From Babylonia areolata (Eukaryota; Mollusca; Gastropoda; Neogastropoda; Buccinidae), in assembly GCF_041734735.1 (NCBI RefSeq), contig NC_134883.1:23634104-23698103 (forward strand): a DNA stretch of 64,000 nucleotides, written 5' to 3'. The notes below the pieces were generated by a model. The model worked only from the letters and a program-made list of their open reading frames with translations, did no database searches and was not told the DNA's origin. Below, one piece after another: positions 22,198 through 34,140 of this stretch (positions are counted from its first letter, which is position 1; each line of letters starts with the position of its first letter). Both the position numbers and the translations under genes were made by a program.

Positions 22198-22239
22198 CTT
22201 CTTCTTAAACATGTTTATAAAAACAACAATATTTAACTG

Positions 22240-23201
22240 ACTTGATATGAAAAGATACTGCATCCTTACCAAGTGACACATTTTTGTTACTCAACAAATG
22301 AATAGCGTTCTTTATCTCCTGTAAAGTTATTGCCGAGTTGATTGTATTATCATTTTGTGGGGTAGGATCTCTATATTTGTCACTGATTTCTTCTTCCTCT
22401 CTTAATGTCTTTTGTTTATTTGACAAACTATCCACACTACCTGTTTTAGAATACATACAAATTCTTCAGCCTTCTCTTGAGGGGACAGAAACTCTTTATC
22501 TTTCGTTTTAATAGGATAGTCTTGCAGAACAATGCCTGATTTCATTTCTTTCATTTTGGCCCACACTTTTTTCATATCCTTATGGTCAGATACTTCATTC
22601 AAACAGAACTGTGACCAGTATTGTCTTTTTTCTTGGGCTATGATTCTGTTCGCCTTGATTTTTGTGTAACACATTTCTTTATGAGCGGCTTCTTTTACAT
22701 CTTTGTCAGGTACTTTTCTGAGTCTTAACCGGGCCATGTTAGGTATGCTAGTTTCTTTGTATTTATAGCCTCCGGTCCGCACATGCATCATTCCACCAAA
22801 CATTTCCTCTTTGAACCTTTTTTGGGAATTGCTATTTCAGCAGCTCCAATAATTGATTTTTGAAAGTTTTTATAAAAAAACATTTAAATCTTCACAAAAA
22901 TTTTCACTTTCAGAAATGTTCGTAAGATAGTTTTGAAATGTTTCCCAGTTTGCGTATTTGTAATTGAATTTTGGGATTTCATCTTCTCCGCTGTATTTAG
23001 ATATGGTACCATCCTTAAAAAGACAGTGTGATTGGCACGTGATCACTGCCTAGTGGATCATCCCCAGTATACCACTATACTGTTAAAGCTAGAGATGGTG
23101 ATATGAAGCGGGTTAGGTCAAGTGCCGATGCTCTATGATGAGCCACATCTGGGATACGTGTAATCCTCCCATCGTTATGCAACGATGAATCAACAACATG
23201 T
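22240..23201 (-). mobile_element. LINE A, inverted 5' segment (endonuclease end to RT start)
   Basis: Read on the minus strand from 23201: VVDSSLHNDGRITRIPDV near the start, then GDDPLGSDHVPITLSF (the closing motif of an APE-type endonuclease) near 23070-23020. It continues through the endonuclease-RT linker (ARLRLRKVPDKDVKEA and onward) and ends at TLQEIKNAIHLLSNKN, then GKDAVSF, the first RT motif. The element resumes on the plus strand at 23202 with YTMLNHLPENW, just where this piece stops. Some frameshifts are present. Confidence 0.85.
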
Positions 23202-25533
23202 AGTATCTTACACCATGTTAAACCATTTGCCAGAAAACTGGATAATTATATTACATACATTACTCAGTAGTTTCAAAAGTGCTGGGAATGTGGACAAATC
23301 CCTGAGGTATGGAAAACTTCCATTGTAACTCCTGTATTAAAACAGTAAACCTCGAACAGAAGCTTCGAGCTATAGACCTGTTTCGGTTACCTCCCACGTT
23401 GGGAAAGTTATGGAGAAAATTGTAAATATTAGAATGGTATATTACTGTGACAAAAATAACATAATTCCGTCAGCTCAAACTGGATTCCGGAAAGGAAGAT
23501 CTACAACTGATCATCTGACCCGTCTCACTACCCAAATTAAAAAAAAACAGTTTTCTAAGCGAAAAAGTATCCTTGCGTCCTTCTTCGATCTTACTAAAGC
23601 TTATGACCGAGTATGGCATAGCAGACTGTTATTTAAGCTGAAACAAATTGGTCTGTCGGGTCATGTTTATGACCGTATGTTAAATCCTTTTTAAGTGGGA
23701 GATATAGAGTGGCAAAAGTGGGAGTAACTTTACCAACCTCTAGGCCTAGAAACATGGGAATCCCGCAGGATTCCATTATTTCTCCATTGTTGTTCAACAT
23801 TATGCTTTATGATTTACACACATGTTTTTCATCATCTACCAAGCTGGCTCAATATGCTGATATTGCTATAATGGATTCAGACATCCTTGAGGAAAAGGAC
23901 AAGCCTATATTACATCAATTATGTACAGAAACATTTTCAGGGTGAACTTGATAGACTGAGCAGCTATATGCACTCTAATGGTGTCGAGTTTTCTGTAGAA
24001 AAAACACATTTGATCCTCTTTAATAATGGTTATAATCCCAGCAAACTACCACGATTTTTTTGGGGGGAGGACTGAAATATTTTTCAAGTCGGAAATAAAA
24101 TTTCTTGGGATCCTATTTACTTCAAAACTAAACTGGAAGAAACACATTGATTCAATGGTGACTAAAGCAGTTAAAAGTTTAAATTTCTTAAAAAAATGTA
24201 AGTCACTCTCCTTGGGGACAAGACTCCAAAATTATTTTACATTTAGCGACATCTCTCGTAAGATCAAGATTGACTTACGGTCAAGAAATTTTCTTTTCTG
24301 CTCCGCCGACGTTTTTAAAGAAGCTGCGAATAATTGACAGCAAAGCTGTGAAACTGGCTTTAGGGGTACCTGTGCATACTAAGACCTCAGAAGCCTATAA
24401 GCTTGCGGATATTCTACCACTAGATGAAATCAGAAAATTAAGTTCTGCTAAATACATTGTGAGATGTACAGCAGTGGATGATTTTGAGGAATTAAATATT
24501 AGGTCTGATATTGATTTTCAAAAAAATGCACAAAATAATTCAAATCTACAAACCATTTGCACATATGTGTCAGATATTTTAAATTCTCCAGACATTGATT
24601 TGCATGATATGGCACCTCGTGTTCTGGTGCACCTGTCCCTCCCTGGGAGTTAACAAAAACAAACGTCAACATATGTGCTTCTGACACAACAAAAGGAGAA
24701 TCTCCACATATAATAGCAGCATTTGTCAGAATTGAATTTGAAGAAAATTTTGATTATCATTTAAAAGTTTACACTGATGGCTCGGTCCTGGATGATAACA
24801 GTGCAGGATCTGCTTTTGTCATTCCTGGCCTAATAACAGAAAAATCATATTATTTAGGTAAGGGACATTCAATTTTTACAGCTGAATTGGTGGCCATCCT
24901 TATGGCTTTAAATCATCTTGTTGATATACCAATCACAGTAAGTGATATCCTATTTTGTGTTGATTCTCAAGTTTTAAAAACTTTGCTCCTTTTTGAGAAG
25001 ATTTATTGTTTGAAATTAGGTATTTATTGCACTCCCTATTTTGTGAAGGGTACAAATGTTGATTTTTGTTGGATACCATCCCATACTGGATTCCTTTATA
25101 ACGACCAAGCAGGCAGGGCAGCAAAAAGGGGAGCAAAAAATCATATAGATAGTATAAAAGTATATTGCCCATTGTCATACAAGGAAATAAGCAATATACT
25201 AGAAAGACTTTTATAGGTGCTTGAATTCAAGTCTAAAACCTCGTCAGTTGACTCTCTCAAACTTTGGTCCGATTCGCAGACCAATTCTGAGTTTAGCTCT
25301 CAGACTATTATCAAATTCATTACAGACCAAGTATTGTTCTAATGTCAAGTGCATATGCTTTAGTAACCTGACAATTGAGCATATAATTTTTAACTGTAGC
25401 TTGATGAAGCCTTATGTACACGAAAGTGTGTCTTCACAAGTGACTGAGAACGTTGATGTTTTTGACTTTTTGCATTCATTATCAGTTGTTTCGCTTGTCA
25501 GTTTAACGACTTCTCTTTTACGAAATCCTTTAA
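23202..25533 (+). mobile_element. LINE A, forward segment (RT and RNase H)
   Basis: Begins MLNHLPENWIIILHTLL, then QIPEVWKTSIVTPVLK, QTGFRKGRSTTDHLTR, FFDLTKAYDRVWH and GIPQDSIISPLLFNIML. The YADD active-site box here reads YADI. An RNase H domain follows: YTDGSVLDDNSAGSAF, FTAELVAILMAL, CVDSQVLKTL and CWIPSHTGFLYNDQAGRAAK. Then a C-terminal region resembles 61852 onward. Stops and frameshifts break it, so it is inactive. An RNase H after RT points to an I/Jockey/R1-like group, but the clade is not certain. Its 3' end is lost at 25533, where LINE B starts. Confidence 0.85.
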
Positions 25534-26275
<742 letters not shown>

Positions 26276-26351
26276 CAGAGGTAGGGGGAGAGAGGGAGGG
26301 AGGGGAGACAGACACACACGCGCGCGCGCACACACACACACATAATATATA

Positions 26352-26388
<37 letters not shown>

Positions 26389-27349
26389 TAAAGCTGACAA
26401 ACCGGTGAAACTGAGTTTCAATGACCCATCAAACCATTTTCGGTGCTGGGGTTTTGACGTTGTTCACGTGCAGAAGAATCAGCTGACACAGCAGAAAACT
26501 CGTACAGTTCATCACGAACTACCCGTGCAACACATCGTGAGAGTTACAGGTTTGTGAACTCACACAGCCTCAGAGAACTGAGACCAGTTTGCAAGGAAAG
26601 GAGATACAGTGTTCAGGAGTTCATGAGGTGATTGGAGTGCGAAGAAAACGAAAATTCAGACGACCGGCATTCAGAAATGGAAACGGAAAATTCTCAACAT
26701 TTTAGGTAAAGAAAACAAGGTGACTGTGAACTTACTATTCTTTAACCTGGTTATTCACAGTGTTAACTGTTCGTTTTTTGTTGTTGTGGTTTTTGGTTTT
26801 TTATTAACATGGAGTGAAAACTTTAAAGTTATTGAGTTGTGTAGTCTTCAGTCTGAACAAGACCTCTGTGCGAGTTTCTAAAACGTGGTGGAACTTAGAT
26901 ATCAATGTATGCGCCTGTTTAGCCACGCACTGTTCGTCACCGGAGTTATGTTGGTGCAGGAAGAATGCACACACGACCCGTCATAATTATAAAGATACGA
27001 AATTATTTCCGATGATGAATGTGGCCTGTGGAAAAGCGTTGGAATGTGGAGACGGATGTGGATTCTCAATTTGCACAGAATCTTTGTCCACAGAAGGTAA
27101 GTTGTTTCTTTCTACACACATGGTTTCTTATACAATTGATTTTTCCCTTTTTTTCTTTTTTTTTTTTTTTTACTGATGAATAGTTCATATTTTAGCAAAA
27201 GAAGAATTTCATTGTAAGTGTTAGGTCTATTACTTAATGCTCCCCAAAGATTGTCGCAGCGCTGAATAATGGAAAAAAAATCTAAGTGTCTTGACTTGAC
27301 GTACTCGTGGTTGAGGTCTTGTTACAGGCCTGCCCACGTTCCAAGTTAA
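26276..27349. other. unassigned stretch with one Cys-rich frame
   Basis: After CG/CA and TG tracts (26318-26386) there is ordinary-complexity DNA with no recognised repeat. A plus frame from about 26855 to 27095 is rich in Cys and is followed at once by GTAAGT, with an AGTCTTCAG acceptor-like site before it. It has no in-frame ATG. It may be an exon of an unrecognised gene or chance. Confidence 0.3.
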
Positions 27350-27601
27350 CTATTATACTCAGCATGTGTGGCTAGCTGTTCTCTGAAGCTTATCGAATGC
27401 ACCGAGGGTCATAAATGGTTGGCAGGTCCTTCCAGAGGCTGTCAAGGTGCCTCTTGAAGGCGGCGACTGATGGTGCTGTGACTACCCGATCTGGAAGTTC
27501 ATTTCATGCTGAGATCACTCTCTGTGAAAAGAAATCGCCCCTGACGTTGAGTTGTTTACAGAAATAGGTCAAGGTTTTAAGAGAAAGTGATACCCCTGAT
27601 T
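27350..27601 (-). mobile_element. LINE C-terminal fragment
   Basis: On the minus strand it reads RGDFFSQRVISA, then NELPDRVVTAPSVAAFKRHL and KDLPTIYDP. This is the typical C-terminal end of CR1/RTE-like LINE proteins (FF-QRV, WN-LP, V-A-S, FK-LD). The tryptophan codon before NELP is now a stop. Confidence 0.7.
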
Positions 27602-27639
27602 TAGTTTCGCATTTCGTCAGTGTCAGCATTGACTACGTA

Positions 27640-27653
27640 TCGCAGCTTCCACG

Positions 27654-27690
<37 letters not shown>

Positions 27691-27777
27691 GAGATGAACA
27701 CTTACTTGTACAAGCACACACACATACGCCCATATCTCCCACCCCCAACCCCCCACACATATATACAAAGATATATA

Positions 27778-27835
<58 letters not shown>

Positions 27836-27943
27836 TATATACATATATATATACGTTCCAATATCCTGTTGCTCCCACAGTGTAGGCATGCATATACTCA
27901 CATACCTCATCCTCTACCCCACCTCCCTCCGCACTCCCACCTC

Positions 27944-28022
<79 letters not shown>

Positions 28023-28230
28023 ACACAGATCTCTCCTGACACTTGTGTACACTTACACTCTCGCGCATTCACAAACGCACTCAAAAGCACAGACCCACAC
28101 ATCCACACACACACGCACAGAGGCTGCCACTGACTGGCCGCAAGAGGGATGGGAAAAGATCTCTGATGCCAAAAACGTGGCGTCTAGTGTGTTGCTCAGT
28201 CTATTGTATTTGGAAAGGCCCACAGAGACT
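27640..28230 (-). repeat. LINE C 3' end, inverted repeat arm 1
   Basis: The reverse complement matches 31124-31747 over about 600 bp, apart from microsatellite length. It contains, in minus order, the last codons of LINE C (ESLWAFPNTID), a phrase with CTAGACGCCACGTTTTTGGC, (TG)n, (GA)n, (TA)n and GCCGTGGAAGCTGCGATAC. Confidence 0.85.
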
Positions 28231-29388
28231 CTGTTCCGTTTTGAAGAAATTTGCGCAATGTTGGTTTGGAAATGATGCCGATATTTGTTTGATTTGCAAA
28301 GCATCGTGCTCTACCTTTCATGTTAGACTTGCGGCCGCTCCCTCTCTCTGCTTTTATTTCTTTGAGGCGATCGATGGTGTGATGGCCTTGTACCTGTTCT
28401 TTTTGGTATTCTTTGATTTTTCTGAGGATTTCCGATTTTCCTAGATGTAGGCCGCTCGTTGGTGTTGCGTTACCAGCAAGTCTGTCAGCTCGCTCATTTC
28501 CCTTAACACCTGCATGTCCCGGGCAGTATGACCATGTGAGTTTTTTAATCTGAAAGTTGCGCATTGCCTTATGCCACTCTGGGCTTCCCATTCCGTTTTC
28601 AATTTTCTGTATGAGGTTCATTGAGTCGTTAGAATCATGGCATGTTGGTTTCCGGGTGTATGGATGGACGATAGCCACTGGAGGGCATGTGTCGCAGCTT
28701 CAACTTCCATCGTTAGGCTGGAGGTTGTGACTTTGTAGGCAGCATTCTCTTCCCAAATTGTTTTCCCATTTTGTTTCGCAGTGAATCCCCAACCAGACTG
28801 GTCTTTGGTGACTGAGCCATCTGTGTATATGATGATGTCCTCTTCTTTACTGTTTTCTTCTATGAGTAGCTTCACTTCCGCATCAGTTTTGCCCTCTGGC
28901 CATTCCCGACAATGTCTTCCTAGAGTGGGTGAAATGACTGTGTTGAATAGATGGTTGAGGTTTTTGGGGTTTTTCTCCCATTCTTTTGTTTCTTTCAGGT
29001 CTTGTAATCGGCATACTAGCTGGATTGTGTCGTCTGCTTGTCCCATCCATGATCTTCCTCGTCCTAGACGGCTGCCTTTTGGTTCTTTGACTGCGTCATG
29101 CAGTGGGTTTTGAGGGTTTTCTAATGCTTTGAAGTAGGTCTTGACCTGTTCTAACTTGTTTCTGGCCTGCACTGAAGGAAGGTCAAGCAGGTATCGCATG
29201 GTTTCTGTGGGCGTGTCTTTTGTTGTTCCAAGGATCAGCCTCATAGCTTCATTTTGTACTCTTTCTAATTTTAGGAGGTTGCTTTGAGACGGTTTTGTTA
29301 GCCCAAGTCCGTAGTCGATCACACTGAGGACGAGTGATTGGTATAGCAGGAAGAGGTGGCGTTGTTCAATTCCTTTGGTTGCCATGAA
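28196..29388 (-). mobile_element. LINE C, RT thumb and RNase H
   Basis: Minus-strand frames read MATKGIEQRHLFLLYQSLV, KLERVQNEAMRLILGTTK and then an RNase H domain: IIIYTDGSVTKDQSGWGF, LTMEVEAATHALQWL, DSNDSMNLIQKIENG and YCPGHAGVKGNERADRLAG. A frameshift lies near 28650, within the RNase H. The group is I/R1-like by its RNase H. The 5' part of the element is absent. Confidence 0.85.
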
Positions 29389-29428
29389 ATGGGTGTGTGG
29401 AGGAGGGGGGTAGAGGAGGTGCAAGGTA

Positions 29429-29463
<35 letters not shown>

Positions 29464-29610
29464 GGAGCTCATGTACGTTTATATGTATTTGACGGTGCTT
29501 TCATATCTGTGAAACTGCATGTTTGGTGCATTTCTGTTGTGCATGTGTGGGTGTGTGTGTGTGAATGTGTCTTCATGTTTTACATTTATTCGCTTATTTA
29601 TCACCATTGT
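29389..29610 (+). repeat. LINE C 3'-most segment, forward (copy 1)
   Basis: Matches 31759-31990 in the same orientation: GTGTGGAGGAGGGGG, GTAGAGGAGGTGCA, (TG)n, TTGGAGCTCATGTACG, ATATGTATTTGAC, GCTTTCATATCT, ATGTGTGGGTGT. In the 31-kb copy this segment directly follows the arm-2 sequence, so it is probably the distal 3' UTR of LINE C. Confidence 0.75.
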
Positions 29611-29822
29611 TGTCTTATTTATTTATTTATTTATTTATTATTATTATTTTTATTTATTTATTTCTTTTTTTTCTTTAAAAAAATCATTTTATTAATATTA
29701 CTATTATTATTACTACTACTACCTTTTTCTATATTATAATTATTATTCATTTATTTATTTATTTATGTAAGCTTATCTATTATTTATTCCCCCGTTTTTT
29801 TTTGGGTTTTTTTGTTGTTTTT
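29611..29822. repeat. (TTTA)n/(ATT)n low-complexity DNA
   Basis: TTTA, TTA and TAC repeats, possibly the decayed 3' tail of LINE C. Confidence 0.7.
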
Positions 29823-29939
29823 CTCAAGGCCTGACTAAGCGCGTTGGGTTACGCTGCTGGTCAGGCATCTGCTTGGCAGATGTGGTGTAGCGTATATGGT
29901 TTGTCCGAACGCAGTGACGCCTCCTTGAGCAACTGAAAC
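29823..29939 (+). mobile_element. SINE tail type I, truncated copy
   Basis: CTCAAGGCCTGACTAAGCGC to CTCCTTGAGCAACTGAAAC, preceded by a T-rich stretch. Very similar to the unit at 35033. Confidence 0.85.
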
Positions 29940-30679
29940 AAACTGAAAACAGCATTGACTGATGTCTGTTGTGAGGTAGTGGCTACAGGTTTTACCCGCG
30001 CACCCGTCAAGACGGCTTCTGTCCCGTCTTGGTGAACTGAAAACGCCTTCATTGCCATCGTAAATTGAATGAATAGTTTTGTAGACCTGATCGTTGACGT
30101 TCACTCCGCCAGTCACACACACAGAGGAGTGGATGCGGAGAAAATAATGTGGATACAGCTGACCTAATGTGTGCGGAGGAGGAAACCTTTCCCCAACGGC
30201 TGTGGAGGCGGAAGAGGATTACCAAAGGGCAGGGGGAGCTCTTATCCTTGGCTGGAAGTCCTTCTAGGAGACGGAACTTCGAAGAAAAAACCTGCACCTG
30301 CCGAGGCCGTTCTACACGTGTCCGTTCTACACGTAGCAGTATCTGCACCTGTGGGACTCAGTGTTGGTAGGCAAGAGAGTGGGGAAGGGAATGCACAACT
30401 CTTCACTAAAAAAAAAGGTCACCTGTGCTGGTCAGGCAACTTGGCTAATGTTGGAACGACGAGCTTACACCGACAGATAAACCTGCCTGCCTACTCATCC
30501 GTCGGTCCGACGGGAGACTCCATCAATGTGTGCAGCAATATCTACTTTTCTCCCCCTGTACTTTTCCGTTTAGAGGACGGAGAAACATGTAAATTGGTTA
30601 ATAACATTTTAATATATACTCTACATTTCTTCCCCTCCACCCTTTGACTGACCTTCTTTACGTCTCTTGACAGGGGATC
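29940..30679. other. unassigned stretch between two SINE tails
   Basis: Moderately GC-rich DNA with no recognised coding or mobile sequence. There is a local tandem echo of TCTACACGTGTCCGT near 30310-30335. Confidence 0.4.
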
Positions 30680-30804
30680 AGTATCAGTATCAGTAGCTCA
30701 AGGAGGCGTCACTGCGTTCGGACAAATCCATATACGCTACACCACATCTGCCAAGCAGATGCCTGACCAGCAGCGTAACCCAACGCGCTTAGTCAGGCCT
30801 TGAG
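30680..30804 (-). mobile_element. SINE tail type I, truncated copy
   Basis: Reverse-complement copy of the 29823 unit, bounded on the left by (ATCAGT)3 and on the right by an A-rich run. With 29823 it forms an inverted pair about 740 bp apart. Confidence 0.85.
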
Positions 30805-30820
30805 AAAAAAAAAAGAAAAA

Positions 30821-30969
<149 letters not shown>

Positions 30970-31123
30970 CGTACATAAATAAATAAATAATAATTATGAT
31001 GGAAAAAAAAGAGAAAAAGAAGAAAAAAAATAGTAGTAATGAAAATAATGATAATAATAATAATAATAATAATATATAATATTATTATGTATAATATATA
31101 TAATATTATTATTATAATATATG

Positions 31124-31335
31124 TCTCTGTGGGCTTTTCCAAATACAGTAGACTGAGCAACACACTAGACGCCACATTCTTGGCATCAGATCTTTTCCCA
31201 TCCCTCTTGCGGCCAGTCAGTGGCAGCCTCTGTGCGTGTGTGTATGTGTGGGTCTATGTTTTTGAGTGCGTTTGTGCATGCGTGAGAGTGTAAGTGTACA
31301 CAAGTGTCAGGAGAGTTCTGTGCCCGCGCGCGCGC

Positions 31336-31384
<49 letters not shown>

Positions 31385-31673
31385 GTGTGTTGTGTGTTGT
31401 GTGTTGTGTGTTGTGTGTTGTGTGTTGTGTGTGTGTTGTGTGTGTGTGTGAGGGGGAGGTGGGGGTGCAGGGAGGAGGTGAGATAGAGGATGAGGTATGT
31501 GAGTGTATGCATGCCTACACTGTGGGAGCATCAGGATATTGGAACGTATATATTATATATATATCTTTGTATATATGTGTGTGGGGTTGGGGGTGGGAGA
31601 TATGGACGTGTGTGTGTGTGCTTGTACAAGTAAGTGTTCATCTGTGTGTGTGAGTGGTGTGTGTGCGTGTGCG

Positions 31674-31723
<50 letters not shown>

Positions 31724-31747
31724 TGTGTGCCGTGGAAGCTGCGATAC
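31124..31747 (+). repeat. LINE C 3' end, inverted repeat arm 2
   Basis: Plus-strand copy of the arm at 27640-28230, starting in the last codons (TCTCTGTGGGCTTTTCCAAA) and running to GCCGTGGAAGCTGCGATAC. Here the internal microsatellite has become (CG)n(TG)n with GTGTGTT repeats. Confidence 0.85.
31326..31450. repeat. (CG)n(TG)n(TTGTGTG)n alternating tract
   Basis: About 24 bp of CG, about 34 bp of TG, then seven or so TTGTGTG units. Alternating purine-pyrimidine DNA of this sort favours the Z form. Confidence 0.9.
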
Positions 31748-31758
31748 ATAGACTAGAA

Positions 31759-31806
31759 ACTCCGAGTGTGGGGAGGAGGGGGTAGAGGAGGTGCAGGGAG
31801 ATTTGT

Positions 31807-31839
<33 letters not shown>

Positions 31840-31990
31840 TGGAGCTCATGTACGTTTATATGTATTTGACTGTGCTTTCATATCTATGAAACTGCGTTTT
31901 TGGGGCATATCTGTTATGCATGTGTGGGTGTATGTGTGAATGTGTGTCTTCATGTTTATTTATTTGCTTATTTATCATCATTGTTGTTGA
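31759..31990 (+). repeat. LINE C 3'-most segment, forward (copy 2)
   Basis: Matches 29389-29610. Here it follows arm 2 directly across AGACTAGAAACTCCGAG, which gives the normal order of the element's 3' end. Confidence 0.75.
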
Positions 31991-32443
31991 CAGGGGAAGA
32001 AACGTAGAGTATACATTATTGCAATGTTATTCAAATTTACGGTTTTTTCCGTCTTTGGGACGAAACTGAATGGAAAGAACAAAGGGAAGAAATAATACTG
32101 CTGATGTGTGCCAGGACAACATTTTGCTTTCTATGAAAGGTTCACTAAATTCTTCAATAATCATTTATTGAAATATATCAGATGTCTACCTGTTCTATCC
32201 TGATATCCTTGGCTGTGATGCGACAATAAAATCATTTAATGTTTATAACTGTTGTGATGAGGTGATTTTAATTGGCTGCTTCTAAGAACGTAAGCACATA
32301 CTGAATACAAAAGCAAAACAAAAAACAAAACAAAAAAAAACGAAAAAATACAGGTTTGTTTTCACCATGTATTTAACCTGAGAATGGATATCTGTTGCTC
32401 ACAGTTACTTCCAGTTGACAATTTTGGAATGATAGTCCATGAA
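31991..32443. other. unassigned AT-rich stretch
   Basis: No recognised gene or repeat; one A-rich run near 32310-32345. Confidence 0.4.
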
Positions 32444-32843
32444 ATGGAGTGGTGGCCTAGAGGTAACGCGTCCGCCTATGAAGCGAGAGAATCAGAGTGC
32501 GCTGGTTCGAATCACGGCTCAGCCGCCGATATTTTCTCCCTCTCCACTAGACCTTGAGTGGTGGTCTGGACGCTAGTCATTCGGATGAGACGATAAACCG
32601 AGGTCCTGTGTGCAGCATGCACTTAACGCACGTAAAAGAACCCACGGCAGCAAAAGGGTTGTTACTGGCAAAATTCTGTAGAAAAATCCACTTTGATAGG
32701 AAAAACAAAACTGCACGCAGGAAAAAATACAAAAAAATGGGTGGCGCTGTAGTGTAGCGACGCGCTCTCCCTAGGGAGAGCAGCCCAAATTTCACACAGA
32801 GAAATCATTTGTGACAAAAAGAAATACAAATACAAATACAAAA
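32444..32843 (+). mobile_element. near full-length tRNA-derived SINE, tail type II
   Basis: Head 32444-32520 is tRNA-like, with A box TGGCCTAGAGGTAACGCG and B box GGTTCGAATCACG. The central domain at 32570-32700 has GGATGAGACGATAAACCGAG, AAAAGAACCC and AATTCTGTAGAAAAATCC. The tail at 32740-32810 reads GGTGGCGCTGTAGTGTAGCG, CTCTCCCTAGGGAGAG and TTCACACAGAGAAATC, ending in (ACAAAT)n. It is the best-preserved SINE here. The central domain is the kind shared widely among invertebrate SINEs. Confidence 0.88.
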
Positions 32844-32849
32844 CGAGGT

Positions 32850-33420
32850 GAATCTGTAACAGACTGGATTTACCCCCTACTTATTCCTGCACCTGGGGTA
32901 GATTTGGTGTATCTTCAAACTCACCACCCAGGGGTAAATCCACATTGATCCCCTTCTCATACCATATCTACACCCTGCCCCTTTTGGGAGAAATATTTCA
33001 AAAGGCGCAAAAATGCTCAAATCAAGGGAAGATGTAAAAAAATAGGGCAGTCATTTTAGGATATCGAAAATTACCCCCCTCTTATGTTATATCAACCCCG
33101 GGGGTTAATTCTGGTGTGGTACAGATTAACCCCGCAGCGGTATTTCTGGGGTATCCCCAGACTTAACCCCTTAATGTTCGGGGTGTAGTTCTGCGGCATC
33201 CGAGAAATATCCTTAGGGAGGTAAAACGTATCAGCTAGTTGAAATATGTTTATGATGAATTATAGAAATCATTATCACTGGCAGCTCCAATTGATATCTT
33301 ATGAAAGTCCCAAGAAATGAACTGAGGGGTATGTATGGAAATCCCACGGGGTAAATGCAGTTCAGGGAGGCCGGGGAGGGGGTAATTTCAGTATATCCCA
33401 GACGAACCACCTACCCCCTC
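32850..33420. other. unusual stretch with recurring GGGGTAAAT motifs
   Basis: At least eight occurrences, in both orientations, of GGGGTAAAT or GGGGTTAAT-like words, several followed by a GTGTATC or GTATATCC-like word. No open frame. It is not explained by the SINE to its left or the microsatellites to its right. Confidence 0.45.
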
Positions 33421-33439
33421 AACCCCCAGAAAAGTACGA

Positions 33440-33709
33440 GAGAATGTGTGTGTGCGTGCGCGCGCGCGTGTACATGCGTGTGTGCACAAATATAAGTGAA
33501 CATTCGCGCACGTGATTGTATGTGATCGAACGCTCGCGCGCGGGAGCGTTTCGTGCATTGCTTGAGTGTGTGTGTGCAACGGCGTGTGTGTGTTCGTGCT
33601 CATGCGCATGCACATATGCACGCGCTTATGTGTGTGTGTTTATACATATACATACACACATTAGTTTGTGTATGTGTGTGTGCGCGCGCGCGTTTGTGTG
33701 CACGCGTGC

Positions 33710-33748
<39 letters not shown>

Positions 33749-33905
33749 TTCATGACCATGCAAATACATATATGCACGTGCTTGTATGTGTGTGTGTTTG
33801 TACATAATCATGCAGGCACACATTTGTTTATATATATATATATATGGATATATATATATATACATACATACGTGTGTGTGTGTGTGTGTGTGTTTGTACA
33901 CACGT
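33440..33905. repeat. compound TG/CG/TA microsatellite
   Basis: Long TG-rich DNA with CG-rich tracts (33457, 33531, 33682), ACATGCA words and a (TA)n near 33830-33860. Open frames full of VCVC are artefacts. Confidence 0.9.
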
Positions 33906-34007
33906 ATGTCCTGCAAAGCACTTAGAGAGGGGGTGGGGGTTTAAATACCGAAAAAGCAGCGCTACTGAGAAATGAAAAACGTTTTTTTTCTTTTTTTTTT
34001 TTTTTTA

Positions 34008-34140
34008 CAGTGTACACCATCTTTATATCAGCATCACAAATAAAACTATTTATATTGAACTACCATACTTCTTTTTATGGAACATACAGTATACACCATC
34101 TTTATGTCATCATTACAAATAAAACTATTTAGATTGAAAT
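34008..34140 (+). repeat. tandem duplication, unit about 77 bp
   Basis: The phrase beginning ACAGTGTACACCATCTTTAT and containing AATAAAACTATTTA occurs at 34008 and again at 34087, with roughly 90% identity over about 58 bp. Confidence 0.75.

Noticed and set aside
27601-28133. Thr-His, Val-Cys and Ile-Tyr repeat frames
   Set aside because: Translations of CA/TG and TA microsatellites; the same applies near 3240, 5060, 30740, 31186, 33388, 36640 and 63000.
32450-32522. tRNA gene
   Set aside because: It has A- and B-box-like words but no fold with a proper acceptor stem, and it continues directly into the SINE body.
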